Below, in pieces: positions 1-8,700 of a stretch of 21,392 bases of DNA. This stretch comes from Actinomycetes bacterium. GTDB lineage: Bacteria; Actinomycetota; CADDZG01; JAHWKV01. Positions within the stretch are counted from its first letter, which is position 1. Each line of letters opens with the position of its first letter. The position numbers were made by a program, and so were the translations under genes. The stretch spans positions 1 to 21,392 of the forward strand of contig JAJCYF010000129.1 of NCBI GenBank assembly GCA_029263035.1, read 5' to 3'. Under the pieces are notes generated by a model. The model saw nothing but the letters and a program-made list of their open reading frames with translations. It was not told where the DNA came from and made no database searches.

Positions 1-118
1 TCGGAGTCAGTCCTCTACGCGCCGGAACGGGCCCCGCAGAAGCGACACCACTTCTGGACCGTTGGAGCGGGACGGCAAAGATCAGTCCTCGATCAAGCCT
101 CCCCGATACCTCTCCGCG

Positions 119-358
119 TCAACCTTGCGCAAGGCTCCTGCGACTAAGAGTTCCCCAGTCCGCGCTGATCAGCGAGCTGGCACATCTCTCACAGAAATGA
201 AGTAGCTGTACGACCGACGACTCGGACACCTCGCCATCCTCCTCTCCCAACAGGGAAACCTCATAGGTGGATGGCTGCGGATCGCCGCAGACCCTACAGC
301 CAAGCAGGCGGTCCAGGAACTCACCCGTCAGCTCTGAGGAAGTCAGCGCCCGAATCAA
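119..358 (-). CDS. small hypothetical protein with a possible zinc ribbon
   Basis: A 79-residue open frame with two CxxC pairs, C21-x2-C24 and C56-x2-C59, separated by an acidic stretch. This spacing resembles a zinc ribbon. The only in-frame start is TTG at 358. The frame stays open upstream to a TAA near 457, but that part holds no ATG, GTG or other TTG, and the SD signal before the TTG is weak. It could therefore be a real small gene, a remnant of a longer one, or a chance frame. It lies downstream of the interrupted lipoprotein gene on the same strand. Function is not recognised; zinc binding is inferred from the cysteines only. Confidence 0.4.
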   Translation of the reverse strand: MIRALTSSELTGEFLDRLLGCRVCGDPQPSTYEVSLLGEEDGEVSESSVVQLLHFCERCASSLISADWGTLSRRSLAQG

Positions 359-445
359 TTGGCTGAGCCTTGCGATCTCAACAGTTGCCTCCCGAAGCCA
401 GCGGCACGCTAAAGAAAGTGCCTTCGGAGACTTTGTACTCTTCGC

Positions 446-465
446 CGCTTAGACAACGCTTAGAC
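446..465. repeat. short tandem direct repeat, 9 bp twice
   Basis: CGCTTAGAC occurs at 446-454 and again at 457-465 with AA between, a period of 11 bp or about one helical turn. It lies between the lipoprotein-half gene and the small zinc-ribbon frame. It could be a paired protein-binding site or chance. Confidence 0.35.
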
Positions 466-483
466 CAGGCGACGTTCGTGGAC

Positions 484-852
484 TCAATCGAATCGGGCGC
501 TTCCTATTCCCAGCCTCCCATCCTCCGTCCCGACCGACGAAACGGAGATCCTGACGCGCAGAACGTTCGTGACGTCCAGGTCGATCTCCTTGGTTTCGCC
601 GAACCGGACCACTGCGGAGTAGATGGGATTGGCGCCATCGAGGCTGATGTCCACCTGATGGGCCGAGTCCGAATCCTGATCGTCCGGAATCCCCAGGGAC
701 CCCCTGAAGCGGTCCTGCCGCCTCCCGGCGTCTATCTCGAGCTTGCGAACCTCCCTGATGGAGAACATGACCAAGGCGGACGGATAGTCGACGCCATTCA
801 TCGTGGCTTGCTCCACCCTGGGGGAGTTTCTCAGCGTATTTTCCGGAATCAT
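484..852 (-). CDS. C-terminal half of an interrupted lipoprotein gene (beta-rich NPCBM-like domain)
   Basis: 122 residues from the first ATG after an in-frame amber stop. Residues about 20-122 resemble the all-beta domain at the C-terminus of the XRE regulator at 1196-2251. Shared features are VDYPSAL versus TDYDAYR, a strand-turn with GETKEIDLDV versus GETRTLELNV, and a final SARF versus SLQLF strand. The pattern suggests a galactose-binding-like or NPCBM-type fold, which is an inference. No SD precedes the ATG at 852, and the reading frame runs unbroken, except for one TAG, from the signal peptide at 1098. The parsimonious reading is that this is the secreted domain of one lipoprotein, separated by a nonsense codon. 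A later ATG near 801 with a weak GGAG could allow some internal initiation. Confidence 0.55.
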   Translation of the reverse strand: MIPENTLRNSPRVEQATMNGVDYPSALVMFSIREVRKLEIDAGRRQDRFRGSLGIPDDQDSDSAHQVDISLDGANPIYSAVVRFGETKEIDLDVTNVLRVRISVSSVGTEDGRLGIGSARFD

Positions 853-878
853 CGACGTAATGATGGGTACCGAGCCTC

Positions 879-900
879 CCTACGCCCTCGAGGGCGTAGG
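879..900. repeat. perfect 22-bp palindrome spanning the in-frame amber codon
   Basis: Positions 879-900 read identically on both strands; each arm is CCTACGCCCTC, and symmetry ends at 878/901. In the minus-strand message it would form a 9-bp stem with a UCGA loop. The amber codon of the lipoprotein frame (880-882) sits at the end of one arm. Confidence 0.9.
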
Positions 901-1098
901 AACGGGGATCGATGTCGGACCCCCGACCGACTCGCTGGGTGTGGGCTCTGGACTTTCTGATTCCGTCGGGGACGCGGACGATGAAATTGACGGGCTTGGC
1001 GAATCTTCGGTCTCAGCCCCACGCTCGCAGGCCGCGGCAACCGACGACAGAACGCACACCAAAAGAAGGCTGGTCAATTTAGAAGTGGTCCGCCTCAT
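880..1098 (-). CDS. lipoprotein signal peptide and Ser/Pro linker, N-terminal half of an interrupted gene
   Basis: 72 residues with a basic start (MRRTTSK), a hydrophobic core (LTSLLLVCVLSSV) and a cysteine after AAA at residue 24, like a lipoprotein signal peptide although the -3 residue is Ala. A Ser/Pro/Glu-rich spacer follows to residue 72. ATG at 1098 has a good SD, GAAAGGA at 1109-1115. The frame ends at TAG (880-882). The next codon continues in the same frame through nine codons into the 122-residue beta domain at 484-852, so the intact protein would be about 203 residues. It lies 97 bases downstream of the membrane-anchored XRE regulator and shares its domain. Alternatives are a true pseudogene, a sequencing or assembly error, or stop readthrough. 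Confidence 0.6.
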   Translation of the reverse strand: MRRTTSKLTSLLLVCVLSSVAAACERGAETEDSPSPSISSSASPTESESPEPTPSESVGGPTSIPVPTPSRA

Positions 1099-1110
1099 TC
1101 CGAATTATTC

Positions 1111-1146
1111 CTTTCGTTATATGGATGAACGAACCATATACTTTCG
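1111..1146. promoter_or_regulatory. inverted repeat flanked by direct CTTTCG repeats, candidate operator
   Basis: TATATGG (1118-1124) and CCATATA (1134-1140) form a perfect 7-bp inverted repeat with a 9-base spacer. CTTTCG occurs just outside on both sides (1111-1116 and 1141-1146). The element lies just upstream of the SD of the lipoprotein gene. It could bind the neighbouring XRE protein or act as a weak hairpin. No binding evidence can be read from the sequence. Confidence 0.4.
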
Positions 1147-1195
1147 GCTTTTGACCCGGCATTCCGCAGTCCCCACATCACGGATTCGGTCATCT

Positions 1196-2251
1196 CTAGA
1201 AGAGTTGCAGCGACGCCACAACTGGAGAAGAAGGTGATTCGTCCCCGCCCGGCGTGCTCGTCTCGTTGAGCCTTATCGATAGCTGGGAAACTCCCTCTAC
1301 GTTCAACTCCAGGGTTCTTGTCTCTCCGTACTTGAGCTCGAAGGGCTCTTGGAAATAGAACCGGCCTTCCTTCACGAAGGCGAAACTCACGGAGTGTTGC
1401 GTGGCCTCGGAACCCGAGGCAAACCCGGTGACGACATGCAGCCTCGAGAACTGCTTGTTCAGGCTGAAATCGAGTTCGCCGGAGGCTCCCGCGAGCATCG
1501 AACATCGGTACGCGTCGTAATCGGTTCCATCCAGCTTCACTGTCCCGAACACCCACGCGCCACCGGCGGAGATGGTCGGCTGCCCGCAAGGCTCCTCATC
1601 GTCTGGCTTGATGTCCCGCCCCAGGACAGCTCTTGGTGCCGGCTTAGCCGGCGTGGAAGACAACGACTGAGAAGGTGAGTTGGCTGGAATCGTCGGGCCG
1701 AGGGTTGGTGCCTCGGTTTCGGTGGGGCCATCCCCTGTTAACGGCACCTTTCTATCCTGGAACGAGGGTCCCAGCAGAAATGCAGCGGTCAGAAACGTCG
1801 CCAAGGCCAAGATGGAACCCCCGGCGATCAGGAGGTGGCGCCTTGACCTGCCGACCGGCTCATCTCGATTCTCCCTAACCTCTTGCTCGGACCCCCCCGC
1901 CGTCGGGTGATCGTCCGGCGAAGCCTCCCCGGCATCTGCCGCCTGTTCGACCTGAGATGTCGGATGTTTCCCGTCGGGGGCGGGTTGTTCTAAGGAAGGT
2001 TTCGAGCGCTGGTTGACCGGGTCGTCTGAAGCAGCCAAAGACGCCGCAACCGCCTTTTCCAAGTCCTCCAGCGGAATGTCCAGAGCGTTCGACAGCAACT
2101 CTAAAGACTTCCCCGATGGGCGCGTCTCCTCCCTCTCCCATCTGCCCACGGTGCGCTTGTTGGCCCACACCTTACTCGCGAGTCTCTCTTGACTCAGAGC
2201 CCTCAATTCCCTGGTGCTCCTGATCAGTTCGCCGTAACCGTCCGCTGTCAT
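1196..2251 (-). CDS. membrane-anchored XRE-family regulator with extracellular beta-rich domain
   Basis: 351 residues. An XRE/Cro-type helix-turn-helix occupies about residues 7-64 (LSQERLASKVWANKRTVGRW). An acidic, Pro-rich linker follows, then one membrane segment at about 139-161 preceded by RSRRH, so positive-inside predicts a cytoplasmic N-terminus and an outside C-terminus. A Pro/Thr/Ser linker (170-215) leads to a beta-rich domain (about 230-351). C222 and C250 might form a disulfide. I chose ATG at 2251 because GAAGGGAA lies just upstream; an ATG at 2284 in frame lacks such a site. The architecture suggests a one-component sensor that reads a cell-surface or wall signal and controls transcription. 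The lipoprotein gene downstream carries a related domain. It is divergent from the tyrA-like operon and could control it. Ligand and targets are unknown. Confidence 0.8.
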   Translation of the reverse strand: MTADGYGELIRSTRELRALSQERLASKVWANKRTVGRWEREETRPSGKSLELLSNALDIPLEDLEKAVAASLAASDDPVNQRSKPSLEQPAPDGKHPTSQVEQAADAGEASPDDHPTAGGSEQEVRENRDEPVGRSRRHLLIAGGSILALATFLTAAFLLGPSFQDRKVPLTGDGPTETEAPTLGPTIPANSPSQSLSSTPAKPAPRAVLGRDIKPDDEEPCGQPTISAGGAWVFGTVKLDGTDYDAYRCSMLAGASGELDFSLNKQFSRLHVVTGFASGSEATQHSVSFAFVKEGRFYFQEPFELKYGETRTLELNVEGVSQLSIRLNETSTPGGDESPSSPVVASLQLF

Positions 2252-2446
2252 TAGTTCCCTTCGTCCACCGTGGTCCGGCCACATTTTGCCCTACCAAACC
2301 GAAGGTTCTCCATCAGGAGAAAGTTTCAGAGGACAGATGCCTGCTCTTGTCCTCCCGATGTCCCCCTAGAAGTCCTGTCCACAGGTGTTTGCTGGATCCA
2401 TCGAAGGTCCACGGCGAGCCGGGCACAACCGTCCCGAGTTTCCCAG
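2252..2446. promoter_or_regulatory. divergent intergenic region with three inverted repeats
   Basis: This 195-base region separates the minus-strand XRE regulator from the plus-strand tyrA-like gene and should hold both promoters. Three dyads are visible: TTCTCC/GGAGAA at 2306-2311 and 2316-2321; GAGGACA/TGTCCTC at 2329-2335 and 2348-2354; CCTGT/ACAGG at 2374-2378 and 2381-2385. These are candidate operators or leader hairpins. I could not assign convincing -35/-10 boxes. In-frame codons upstream of 2447 are open, but nothing conserved is visible there. Confidence 0.35.
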
Positions 2447-3364
2447 ATGAGCGAGAGGGATCCAGTGCAAATCGACGATTCTCACGTGAACGAGGAGAAG
2501 GAGGGTGGCCCCGACACTGCTGCCCGGCCTCACCTCCGCAGCGTGGGGATTGTCGGACTCGGGGTGGTCGGCAGCTCCATCGGATTGGATCTGGTGAAGG
2601 GCGGCACGGATTGTGCCGGCTTCGACATCAACCCAGAACACCTACGCAGGGCGCTTGCCCGCGGCGCGGTCAACCGTACCGTCGCTCGGCTATCCGATCT
2701 CGCCGGCTGCGAGGCGGTCCTCATCTGCGTCCCCCCGAGCCGGGTAGCCGAGGTCGCTAAGACTCTTCGCCGGGTCTCCGACGCAACGCTGATTGACGTC
2801 GCTTCGTGCAAGTCCTACCTCGCACGCACCGCACTTCAGGACCCGAAGTTCATTCCGAGTCATCCCATGCGGGGGTCGAACCTCAGCGGTCCGGATGCCG
2901 CTAGGGACGGGCTCTTCGAGGGCGGAACCTGGGTGATCACCCCGGTCGCCGGAACGTCAAACGAGTCACTTCAATTCGCCGAACGGCTGATCCGGTCTAC
3001 CGGGGCAACCCCGGTCTACATGGACGCCTGGACCCACGACCGGGTATGCGCCCGGATCAGCCACCTGCCTCACGTCATCAGCAGTGCATTGGTGCTGACT
3101 GCCTTTTCGCAGGAACCAACCGAGGCGCACCTTCTGGCCGGCGCGTCCTTCAAAGACCAGACCAGGGTCGCTAGAGGCAATCCCAACCTGTGGCGGGACA
3201 CCGCCATGACAAACAAGGAGGCAATTGTGCAAGGTCTAAGCGAGCTCATTCTCAGGCTGGGAGGGTTCCTTCAGGATCTGAAGGACGGCGACACGGCCGC
3301 CGTGGGAGCGTTTTTCTGCACGGCGTCCGACCTGCTCGACACACCAACCGGAGAGCAGCTATGA
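2447..3364 (+). CDS. prephenate dehydrogenase-like protein (TyrA family)
   Basis: 305 residues. An N-terminal Rossmann fold carries GLGVVG at 37-42 and an acidic residue after beta-2 (D60), typical of NAD(P) binding. TyrA-family signatures follow: SHPMRGS (138-144), LFEGGTWVITP (156-166), SHLPH (205-209) and a TR..RGNPNLW helix (239-249). Family members oxidatively decarboxylate prephenate or arogenate, or amino-prephenate in some antibiotic pathways, in the cytoplasm. The family membership is clear; the substrate is not. I chose ATG at 2447 because the preceding in-frame stretch looks non-coding, though the SD is poor. The stop overlaps the start of the TPP enzyme gene by ATGA, implying translational coupling. 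This context favours a specialised pathway over primary tyrosine synthesis. Confidence 0.85.
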   Translation: MSERDPVQIDDSHVNEEKEGGPDTAARPHLRSVGIVGLGVVGSSIGLDLVKGGTDCAGFDINPEHLRRALARGAVNRTVARLSDLAGCEAVLICVPPSRVAEVAKTLRRVSDATLIDVASCKSYLARTALQDPKFIPSHPMRGSNLSGPDAARDGLFEGGTWVITPVAGTSNESLQFAERLIRSTGATPVYMDAWTHDRVCARISHLPHVISSALVLTAFSQEPTEAHLLAGASFKDQTRVARGNPNLWRDTAMTNKEAIVQGLSELILRLGGFLQDLKDGDTAAVGAFFCTASDLLDTPTGEQL

Positions 3365-5067
3365 GCTTCGCGGACACCAGGCCGGAACTGGTTTCCTTGT
3401 CGATAGGGGGCGTAGCACCGGCGGCTTCCGACCTGTCGAGCCGGTTGGTTCGCGAGCTCTCGTTGCTGGGCGTCGAGTGGGCCTTCGGCGTCCCGGGAGG
3501 TGGGATCGCACGGGTCTGGCGAGCGCTCATCGAGGGCGTAAAACAGGTCTGCTTCAGTCACGAGCAGGGGGCAGTATTCGCTGCCATCGAAGCCAGTCTG
3601 GCGAGCAGCCGCCCGGTAGTGGTCTTTTGCACCACCGGACCGGGCCTAACGAACACTCTCTCGGGCTTGGTTGCAGCCCGCCCCGAGGGGGCAAAGGTCA
3701 TTCTGATCTCCCCCCGAACCTCCCCGGCACAAAGTGGGACCTGCGCGATCCAGGAAACCCCGGGGATGGTTCCATCAGCCGACCTCTTCAGCCCCGGCTG
3801 GCTCTTCGATGATGTCTTCCTTCTGGACATCCCCGAGCAGCTGGAGACCTGCCTGGAACGGCTCGGGAGGCGGCTTCAGGCACCAGGACCTTATCTTGCC
3901 CACCTGAGCATCTCCGTCGCCGCACAGAACGCCGCGGTGAGCGCACCTGCCGGAGGAACCTCCGCTACGGCAATCTCTTCGACGATCGACCCGTCGGCCG
4001 TTGTGAACGCGGCCCGGCTACTGAAGGGCAGCCGATCCGTCGTCTGGGTGGGCCACGGCGCCTGCGGGGCTTCGCGTCAGGTTAGGGCCTTCGTCAAAAG
4101 GACCGGGCTTCCGGTGTTGACCACCGCCCGGGGCAAGGGAGTGGTATCTGATCACGACCCCCGTCTGTTGATGGTCACCGGAATTGGCGGCCACACGGGG
4201 GGCCGAAGATGGCTCGCGGAATACCGGCCGGAGGTTTGCCTTGTGCTGGGCACCCGCCGCGGGGAGGCCTCCGGGGGGTGGGATCGTTCCCTTATGCCAT
4301 CCGCCGGCTTCATTCAGGTTGACCAGGACCTGGCCGCCGAAGGCGCGGGGGGCAACCAGCTGATGACGGTGCAGGGAGATGTCGGAGAATTTCTGCGGCT
4401 ATTGACGCCCCTCATGCCGAGGTCCGCCGGGCCGGGTGGATTCGAATCCCCATACGCCGGGCCTGTGCTTGCCCGAAGGGGGGAAGGGATTCGGCCCCAG
4501 TTCCTAATGGGGGCGCTGGAGAGGGTGCTTACCGGTAATGGCTGCCCGACCCTCGCTGAGCCCGGCAGCTCTATGGCATGGGCGATTCACTGGCTACGGG
4601 TAACGGAACCGGGGCTCTTGCGAATCCCGTCGCAGTTCGGGTGCATGGGTCACATGACGTGCGGCGTGGTGGGTGTCGCACTTGCAAGTGGCCGGCCTGC
4701 CGCCTGCCTGACGGGGGACGGCTCGATGCTCATGGCCGATGAGATCCACACCGCCGTTGACCACAAGGTACCCGCCCTGTGGGTTGTTCTCAACAACGCG
4801 AAGTTGCAGATGGTTGAGGCGGGTATGGCCGCCAATGGGCCGTTCGGGTCCGAAGCTCGGTTCACCCGCTGCAACTTCGCTTTGTTTGCCGAGGCGATGG
4901 GCGCCAAAGGGATTGAAGTGGAGGACGAGTTCGCAGTCGAGGATGCCCTCACTGCAGCCTTGGGCTCCGGGGGTCCATGCGTCGTCGACGTTCAGGTCGA
5001 TCCCAACGAGGTCGCCCCATTCGGGGCACGACTAGAAACGCTTTCCAGGCAACAGAAAGGAACATAG
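3361..5067 (+). CDS. thiamine-diphosphate-dependent enzyme, acetolactate synthase/decarboxylase-like
   Basis: 568 residues in the three-domain layout of the family. The N-terminal pyrimidine-binding domain carries the cofactor-activating glutamate in SHEQGA (E68). A central domain covers about 205-350 (VVWVGHGA, LGTRRGE). The C-terminal diphosphate-binding domain has GDGS at 452-455 followed by NN at 478-479, the metal/TPP motif. Such enzymes decarboxylate 2-oxo acids and may join the product to an aldehyde or second oxo acid. The substrate cannot be told from sequence alone. ATG at 3361 overlaps the tyrA-like stop (ATGA) and has GGAG upstream. A plausible role is to process an aryl- or cyclohexadienyl-pyruvate made by the upstream enzyme, which is inference. 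Confidence 0.85.
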   Translation: MSFADTRPELVSLSIGGVAPAASDLSSRLVRELSLLGVEWAFGVPGGGIARVWRALIEGVKQVCFSHEQGAVFAAIEASLASSRPVVVFCTTGPGLTNTLSGLVAARPEGAKVILISPRTSPAQSGTCAIQETPGMVPSADLFSPGWLFDDVFLLDIPEQLETCLERLGRRLQAPGPYLAHLSISVAAQNAAVSAPAGGTSATAISSTIDPSAVVNAARLLKGSRSVVWVGHGACGASRQVRAFVKRTGLPVLTTARGKGVVSDHDPRLLMVTGIGGHTGGRRWLAEYRPEVCLVLGTRRGEASGGWDRSLMPSAGFIQVDQDLAAEGAGGNQLMTVQGDVGEFLRLLTPLMPRSAGPGGFESPYAGPVLARRGEGIRPQFLMGALERVLTGNGCPTLAEPGSSMAWAIHWLRVTEPGLLRIPSQFGCMGHMTCGVVGVALASGRPAACLTGDGSMLMADEIHTAVDHKVPALWVVLNNAKLQMVEAGMAANGPFGSEARFTRCNFALFAEAMGAKGIEVEDEFAVEDALTAALGSGGPCVVDVQVDPNEVAPFGARLETLSRQQKGT

Positions 5068-5069
5068 CT

Positions 5070-5648
5070 ATGGACCGACCCGGAACGAATCGTGAGAAAG
5101 ATCTGACCGCCGCGCCGGAATCCTCGAAAATGGCGCCCCACGCTGGCTTCGAAGGCCTCAGGCTATCGCCGGCGGTCGGGCTTACGAAGATACTCCTCGA
5201 GGTACCCGAGGAGATCACCGGCCCGTGGTCCCGCTTCGCGAACGCCCTTCTAACTGACGGGCGTATTCCACCTGCAATGAGAGAACTGGCGATTCTGCGG
5301 ACCGCCAGCCGGTGCGGAAGTGACTACATCATCGGGCCGCACCTCCAGATCGGCCGGCACCTCGGCCTGACTGGAGGGGAGGTTGCGCTCGCCCTGGCCC
5401 CGCCAGAGCCACCCGCCGAGATCGAAACCGGGTCCCCGGCGCAGGTCGTGATCGCAGCAACAGATCAGATGCTCGAGTGTGGTGACATTGACGATGGGGT
5501 GCGACGCTACCTGGAGAATGCCGTTGGCAGGGGCCTGGTGACTGAACTTGCGATGGTCGTGGGCCAGTACGTCATGGTGGCCTTCATCTGCAAGACGGCC
5601 AGGCTCGATCCGGAGCCTGTTTCCACGCTCGACAGAACTGAACCTTAG
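5070..5648 (+). CDS. carboxymuconolactone decarboxylase / AhpD-like family protein
   Basis: 192 residues, all-helical pattern. The family signature RELAILRTASRCGSDY (71-86) is followed by H91. C82 and H91 are present but the AhpD CxxC pair is not, so this is the CMD-type subgroup rather than a disulfide reductase. ATG at 5070 lies 2 bases after the stop of the TPP enzyme gene, with SD AGAAAGGA at 5054-5061; longer upstream in-frame starts would overlap that gene. Members of this family carry out decarboxylation, isomerisation or peroxide chemistry, and many are unassigned. Here it probably acts on a product of the two upstream enzymes (inference from the operon). Confidence 0.85.
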   Translation: MDRPGTNREKDLTAAPESSKMAPHAGFEGLRLSPAVGLTKILLEVPEEITGPWSRFANALLTDGRIPPAMRELAILRTASRCGSDYIIGPHLQIGRHLGLTGGEVALALAPPEPPAEIETGSPAQVVIAATDQMLECGDIDDGVRRYLENAVGRGLVTELAMVVGQYVMVAFICKTARLDPEPVSTLDRTEP

Positions 5649-5715
5649 TAGCGGAGATGCTTAAGATTGCCTGGTCTCCATTGCCAATGTCTGCAGCGGG
5701 ATGCGAAGGGCGATT

Positions 5716-8700
5716 ATGGAACTCACACTGTTCGGCGGTCTACGCGTACAGGTAGACGGTCAGGAATTGAGTCTGTGGCCCAGGGGACGTCATCTCCTCG
5801 GCCTCCTTGCGCTCTCCCCCCGAGTGGTGGTTCCAGCCGATGTCCTGATCTTCCACATGTGGCCGGGGAAGCTTCCAGCAGATCCTGACGGCAGCCTGCA
5901 TGAGCTCATCTGCAGGCTTCGCCGGTCCCTTGGCGACCGTGACCGCAAATGGATTTGCAGGGCCGAGGCCGGCTACAAACTGGATGTCGGGGACGATGAT
6001 GTGGACGTGACGGTCTTTCCCCGGCTCGCCGTCGCAGGCATTGCGCTGGCAGACGCAGAGCCCAAGCTGGCGGTGAGTCTCCTCAGAAGCGCGCTCGACC
6101 GTTCCAAAGGCGCTCTTCCGGATATCGCCCACGACAGCTTCGTTGCTCCCCGCCTTCATGATCTGGAGAACTTGAGGGGCGCGGCGGAGGCCAGGCTCCA
6201 CCAGCTTGTGAGATCGAGGTCCGGATCCCACAACGAAGATCCGACGAACATACGGTCATCGGAAAATCGCCGGGTCGGTATCAGCGTAATCATCGAAGAG
6301 CTTTCCGAACTGGCGCTCGCGGACATGGTGGCTGCGGTGGCTCGCTGCTCGGGAACCGTGGAGCGGCTTTCCGGAGGGTCCATGACGGCTTCGTTCGGAG
6401 GGGTAGCCCAGGCTTTACGGGCCGCCAACCGGGTGGTGGAGATTCTGGCTCCGTCGGGAGGACTGGTAGGAGGCGCCGTGGTCCACCTGTCCCCGGACAC
6501 CGAGTCGAGCGGCGAAGGCAGTTGCCTCGAATTGGCCGCGAAAGCTCCAGCCGGAAACATCGTGACGACGACCGCCATCAGGCGGGTGGCCGAGATGGCA
6601 GGCAACCGCCTCTCCATGCATCCACTGCCGGAATATCTCTGGCAATTGGGAGGTCCTCCACTGCCCACCGACCACCACTCCGTCGTTGAGTCGCCTTTCA
6701 CGGGGCGTGACGAGAACCTGATCGAACTAGCCGATCTGTTGCTGGAAGCGCCCTTGGTCACGCTCAGGGGACCGGGAGGGATCGGCAAGACCAGGCTTGC
6801 CTCGGTACTGGCGGCTTCTATTGAAGATCGATTCGACAGGGTCAGCCGTGTTGACCTCGCCGAAGCCGATCGTTTCGGAGGGCCTATCACCTTTATCGCC
6901 AACCGCCTCGGCTCCATAACGCAGCCAGACCGGCCCATCCTCGACACCCTGATCGACCGGCTCTCGACCCGCAAGATGCTGCTCCTCCTTGACAATGCCG
7001 AGGTCTTCATCGACGAGGTTCGTCGGTTCTGCGATGCGGCGACCGCCCGATGCTCCGGCCTGCGGATCATCGCCACCAGCCGCTCCGCCCTCGCCGCCGA
7101 ACGGGAAACGGTTTACGACCTGGTAAGCCTCCCTCGGGAGGACGCGGCGAAGCTCCTTTTGACATTGGCGTTCCCCGGAGCGCCGGCAAACCAGTCCGAC
7201 ATCCGGGAGCCGGTGGTCGTCCGGCTTTGTGACCGGCTAGACGGAATCCCGCTGGCCATCGAGTGCGCAGCGCCCCTGGCTGTGACCATGGGAGGTTTGG
7301 CTGTGCTGGAGTCGACTCTGACCAGCCTGCCCGATGGGGCGATGCTCCCACTGTTGGATGCGGCGCAAGGCGGCAGAGGTCGCCACCGCTCGATCGAGAT
7401 GGCGCTCGTCCTCAGCCATAGGACGCTGACCGCTGATGAAGCCCGCTTCTTCGAACGTCTTTCCTGCCTGAGGTCCACGTTCACAACCCGGGACGCCTCA
7501 GTGGCCCTCTCCGCGGACGCCTCCGGAGACCTGGCGGACTCCCTCAGCCGATTGAGCGAGGTTTCGCTCCTTCGATCCGAAGGACCGAACCGATGGCGGA
7601 TGCTCGAGCCGATTCGTCAATTCGCTGCGACGCTCCTATTGAGACGAGGCGAGGACCAGGATCAGGCTGAACGCCACGGCCACTACTTCGTGGAGTTTGC
7701 CGAACGCGCGGCTTCCGGACTGAGGAGCCCTGATGAGGCGAAGTGGTTCGAGCGTCTCACCTCCGCCTATCCGAACCTTGTAGCGGCGTTGACCTGGGCA
7801 ATCCGTAACGGCCGTTCCGAGGATGCATTGAGGCTAACCAGCTCCCTCCACTGGTACTGGGCGGCGCTGGGAATGAATATTGAGGGAGCTTCCGCCCTGG
7901 AGCGTGCGCTGCAGCTACGCGGCGGGGACTTCAGGATAAGGGCCAAAGCGCTATGTGCGCTCGCTCATCTTTCGTGGTGGGCGGGCGACCCCGTGAGATG
8001 CGAGTCCGCCAACCAACAGGCCCTGACAATGGTTCTGGATCGTACAGCTGCGGACACGGATCTTGTGATCCTGGAGGCCTGGGCACGCTCGGGTCTCGCA
8101 GCTTCAAGGCTTTGGGGCGGCGGGCAGAGCGCTGAGCTGGCCGGCCACCTGGAGATTGCGGAAGCCCTGTTCACCCAGGTTGGGGATCAGGCTGGATTGG
8201 GCATTGCGCTGGGCACCCACGGTGCAATGGCCTGGCACTACGGTGACGACAGGACGCACCTCGAGAAAAGTCAGGCCTCGCTGGCCGCCTGCCGCAAAGC
8301 CGGACATCAGACGATGATCGGCCAGATGAAACGGGATTGTGGGCTTGCTCTCGGGAAACTGGAAAGGTTCGATGAAGGTCGCCGGATGATCCATGACGGA
8401 CTCCGAATGGCCCGGCGCCTCGGCGATACGGGCGGGTTGCCTATGGGCTACGGGTTCCTTGGACTGCTGGAAACGTACGCAGGGCAGCCGGCCGAAGCGA
8501 CCGGCGCCTTTCTCAATTCCCTGCGGCACAACCGAGAGCCGGCTCAAAAGTGGGCCGGCATCATCGCCGTTGCATTCGCCGCAGAAAGAGCGGTCGGATC
8601 TAGGCCGGCCGACTGCCTTTCCCTATGTGTCTACGTGGCGAAACAGGGAGAGGAAGCGGGAATAGGCCTCGCCCCCAAGGAACGCAGCAAGTTTCTTGCG

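Noticed and set aside
1..153. Open plus-strand frames running in from the left edge, one ending at 151-153
   Set aside because: All three plus frames are open here and none shows a recognisable protein, so a partial gene cannot be supported.
880..882. Amber codon read as pyrrolysine
   Set aside because: No pyl genes are visible, and the system is rare in actinobacteria. A mutation or simple stop is far more likely.
2270..2446. N-terminal extension of the tyrA-like protein from an ATG at 2270
   Set aside because: The extra 59 residues look like translated intergenic DNA and would overlap the divergent promoter region.
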